Assembly (NCBI GenBank): GCA_016177205.1
Contig: JACOVS010000006.1
Span: 1-14,006, forward strand
DNA from: Candidatus Aenigmatarchaeota archaeon
GTDB taxonomy: Archaea > Aenigmatarchaeota > Aenigmatarchaeia > JACPZZ01
Direction: 5' to 3'
Length of the DNA: 14,006 bases
In this document: positions 13,717 through 14,006 of the stretch, one piece after another
Position numbering within the stretch: the stretch's first letter is position 1
Layout of the letters: each line of letters starts with the position of its first letter
Notes under the pieces: generated by a model
Database searches by the model: none
Seen by the model: only the letters and a program-made list of their open reading frames with translations
Told to the model about the DNA's origin: nothing
Translations under genes and position numbers: made by a program

Positions 13717-13724
13717 TTTAATAT
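13717..13724 (+). promoter_or_regulatory. Probable TATA box of the HAD gene, possibly shared with divergent rps26e
   Basis: TTTAATAT is centred about 29 bases before the ATG at 13750. Read on the other strand, the same element (GATATTAAAG) would place an rps26e transcript start about 25 bases before its ATG, leaving room for its SD. A second AT stretch at 13698-13705 is an alternative for rps26e. Confidence 0.45.
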
Positions 13725-13749
13725 CATAGACTTTTCGAGGCACATCACA

Positions 13750-14006
13750 ATGATCAAAGCGGTTATTTTTGACATGGACGGGACTGCGGTGGACAGTAAA
13801 AATTGTGATTTCGGGGCCTGGCAGAAGCTTTTCTCCGGCTTCGGGATCAATTTTTCATTTGATGATTACAAGGGCGTTTTAGGGAAGAAGGCAGCAGAAA
13901 TTCTGAAGGGTAGGATAAAAGATATAAAAGATCAGGACGCGGACAAACTTAGCAGCGTCAGGACAGGTTATTTTGTGGAATGCGTAGAAAAGAACGGCCT
14001 GAAGCC
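13750..14006 (+). CDS. HAD-superfamily hydrolase, N-terminal part (3' truncated by window)
   Basis: The first 85 residues of a haloacid-dehalogenase-type phosphatase or phosphoglucomutase are visible. Motif I is FDMDGTAVDS at 7-16, with D8 as the nucleophile and D10 as the acid/base, followed by an alpha-helical cap insertion beginning WQKLFSGFGINFSFDDYKGVLGKKAAEI, as in the beta-phosphoglucomutase/phosphoglycolate phosphatase subfamily. Motifs II-IV lie beyond the window. The start has a TATA-like box about 29 bases upstream and no strong SD. Substrate cannot be assigned from the part seen. Confidence 0.88.
   Translation, partial: MIKAVIFDMDGTAVDSKNCDFGAWQKLFSGFGINFSFDDYKGVLGKKAAEILKGRIKDIKDQDADKLSSVRTGYFVECVEKNGLK

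Noticed and set aside
13257..13850. N-terminal extension of about 198 codons on the pilus ATPase frame
   Set aside because: It runs antisense to the HAD start and overlaps rps26e in another frame. The composition is rich in His, Arg and Ser with no domain, and the ATG at 13256 has an SD and begins the normal protein.

Overview
The window is archaeal chromosomal DNA of moderate G+C content with tightly packed genes. The archaeal call rests on FtsY and SRP54, the pseudouridine synthase Pus10, ribosomal proteins L21e and S26e, the RNA polymerase subunit Rpo4/RpoF, archaeal-type pilins with class III signal peptides, a geranylgeranyl reductase, and TATA-like boxes about 26-30 bases upstream of several start codons. 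S26e argues against a typical euryarchaeon. A DPANN lineage or another deep branch is my inference and is not proven. No gap longer than about 110 bases lacks a gene, and I see no rRNA, tRNA, CRISPR array, insertion sequence or integrase.

Region 1 (1-5682) is information processing. It holds the 3' end of ftsY, a convergent gene for an unrecognised protein, and srp54. These are followed on the + strand by an RlaP/YcgL-like nucleotidyltransferase, a YfcE/MJ0936-like phosphoesterase and pus10, whose ends touch or overlap. rpl21e and rpoF come next and overlap by 4 bases.

Region 2 (5723-13256) is a type IV pilus locus. Four tandem pilin genes lie on the + strand, followed by a geranylgeranyl-reductase-family flavoprotein. 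Facing them on the - strand, in transcription order, are a secretion/pilus ATPase, a single-domain KaiC-like ATPase, and two separate single-domain T2SSF membrane platform proteins (TadB/TadC-like pair). The set resembles an archaeal Tad/Epd-type pilus with an added KaiC-like protein that may play the part ArlH plays in the archaellum. No prepilin peptidase and no archaellum stator genes (arlF/arlG) are present here. The two halves converge and overlap by 40 bases at 9015-9054.

Region 3 (13367-14006) holds rps26e on the - strand, upstream of the pilus operon, and a divergent HAD-family hydrolase that runs off the window end.

The features most worth a second look are the KaiC-like gene inside the pilus operon, the conserved cysteine pair and dense N-glycosylation sequons in all four pilins, the perfect 29-bp repeats that link different pilin pairs, the coupled nucleotidyltransferase-phosphoesterase-Pus10 cluster, and the unrecognised protein between ftsY and srp54.
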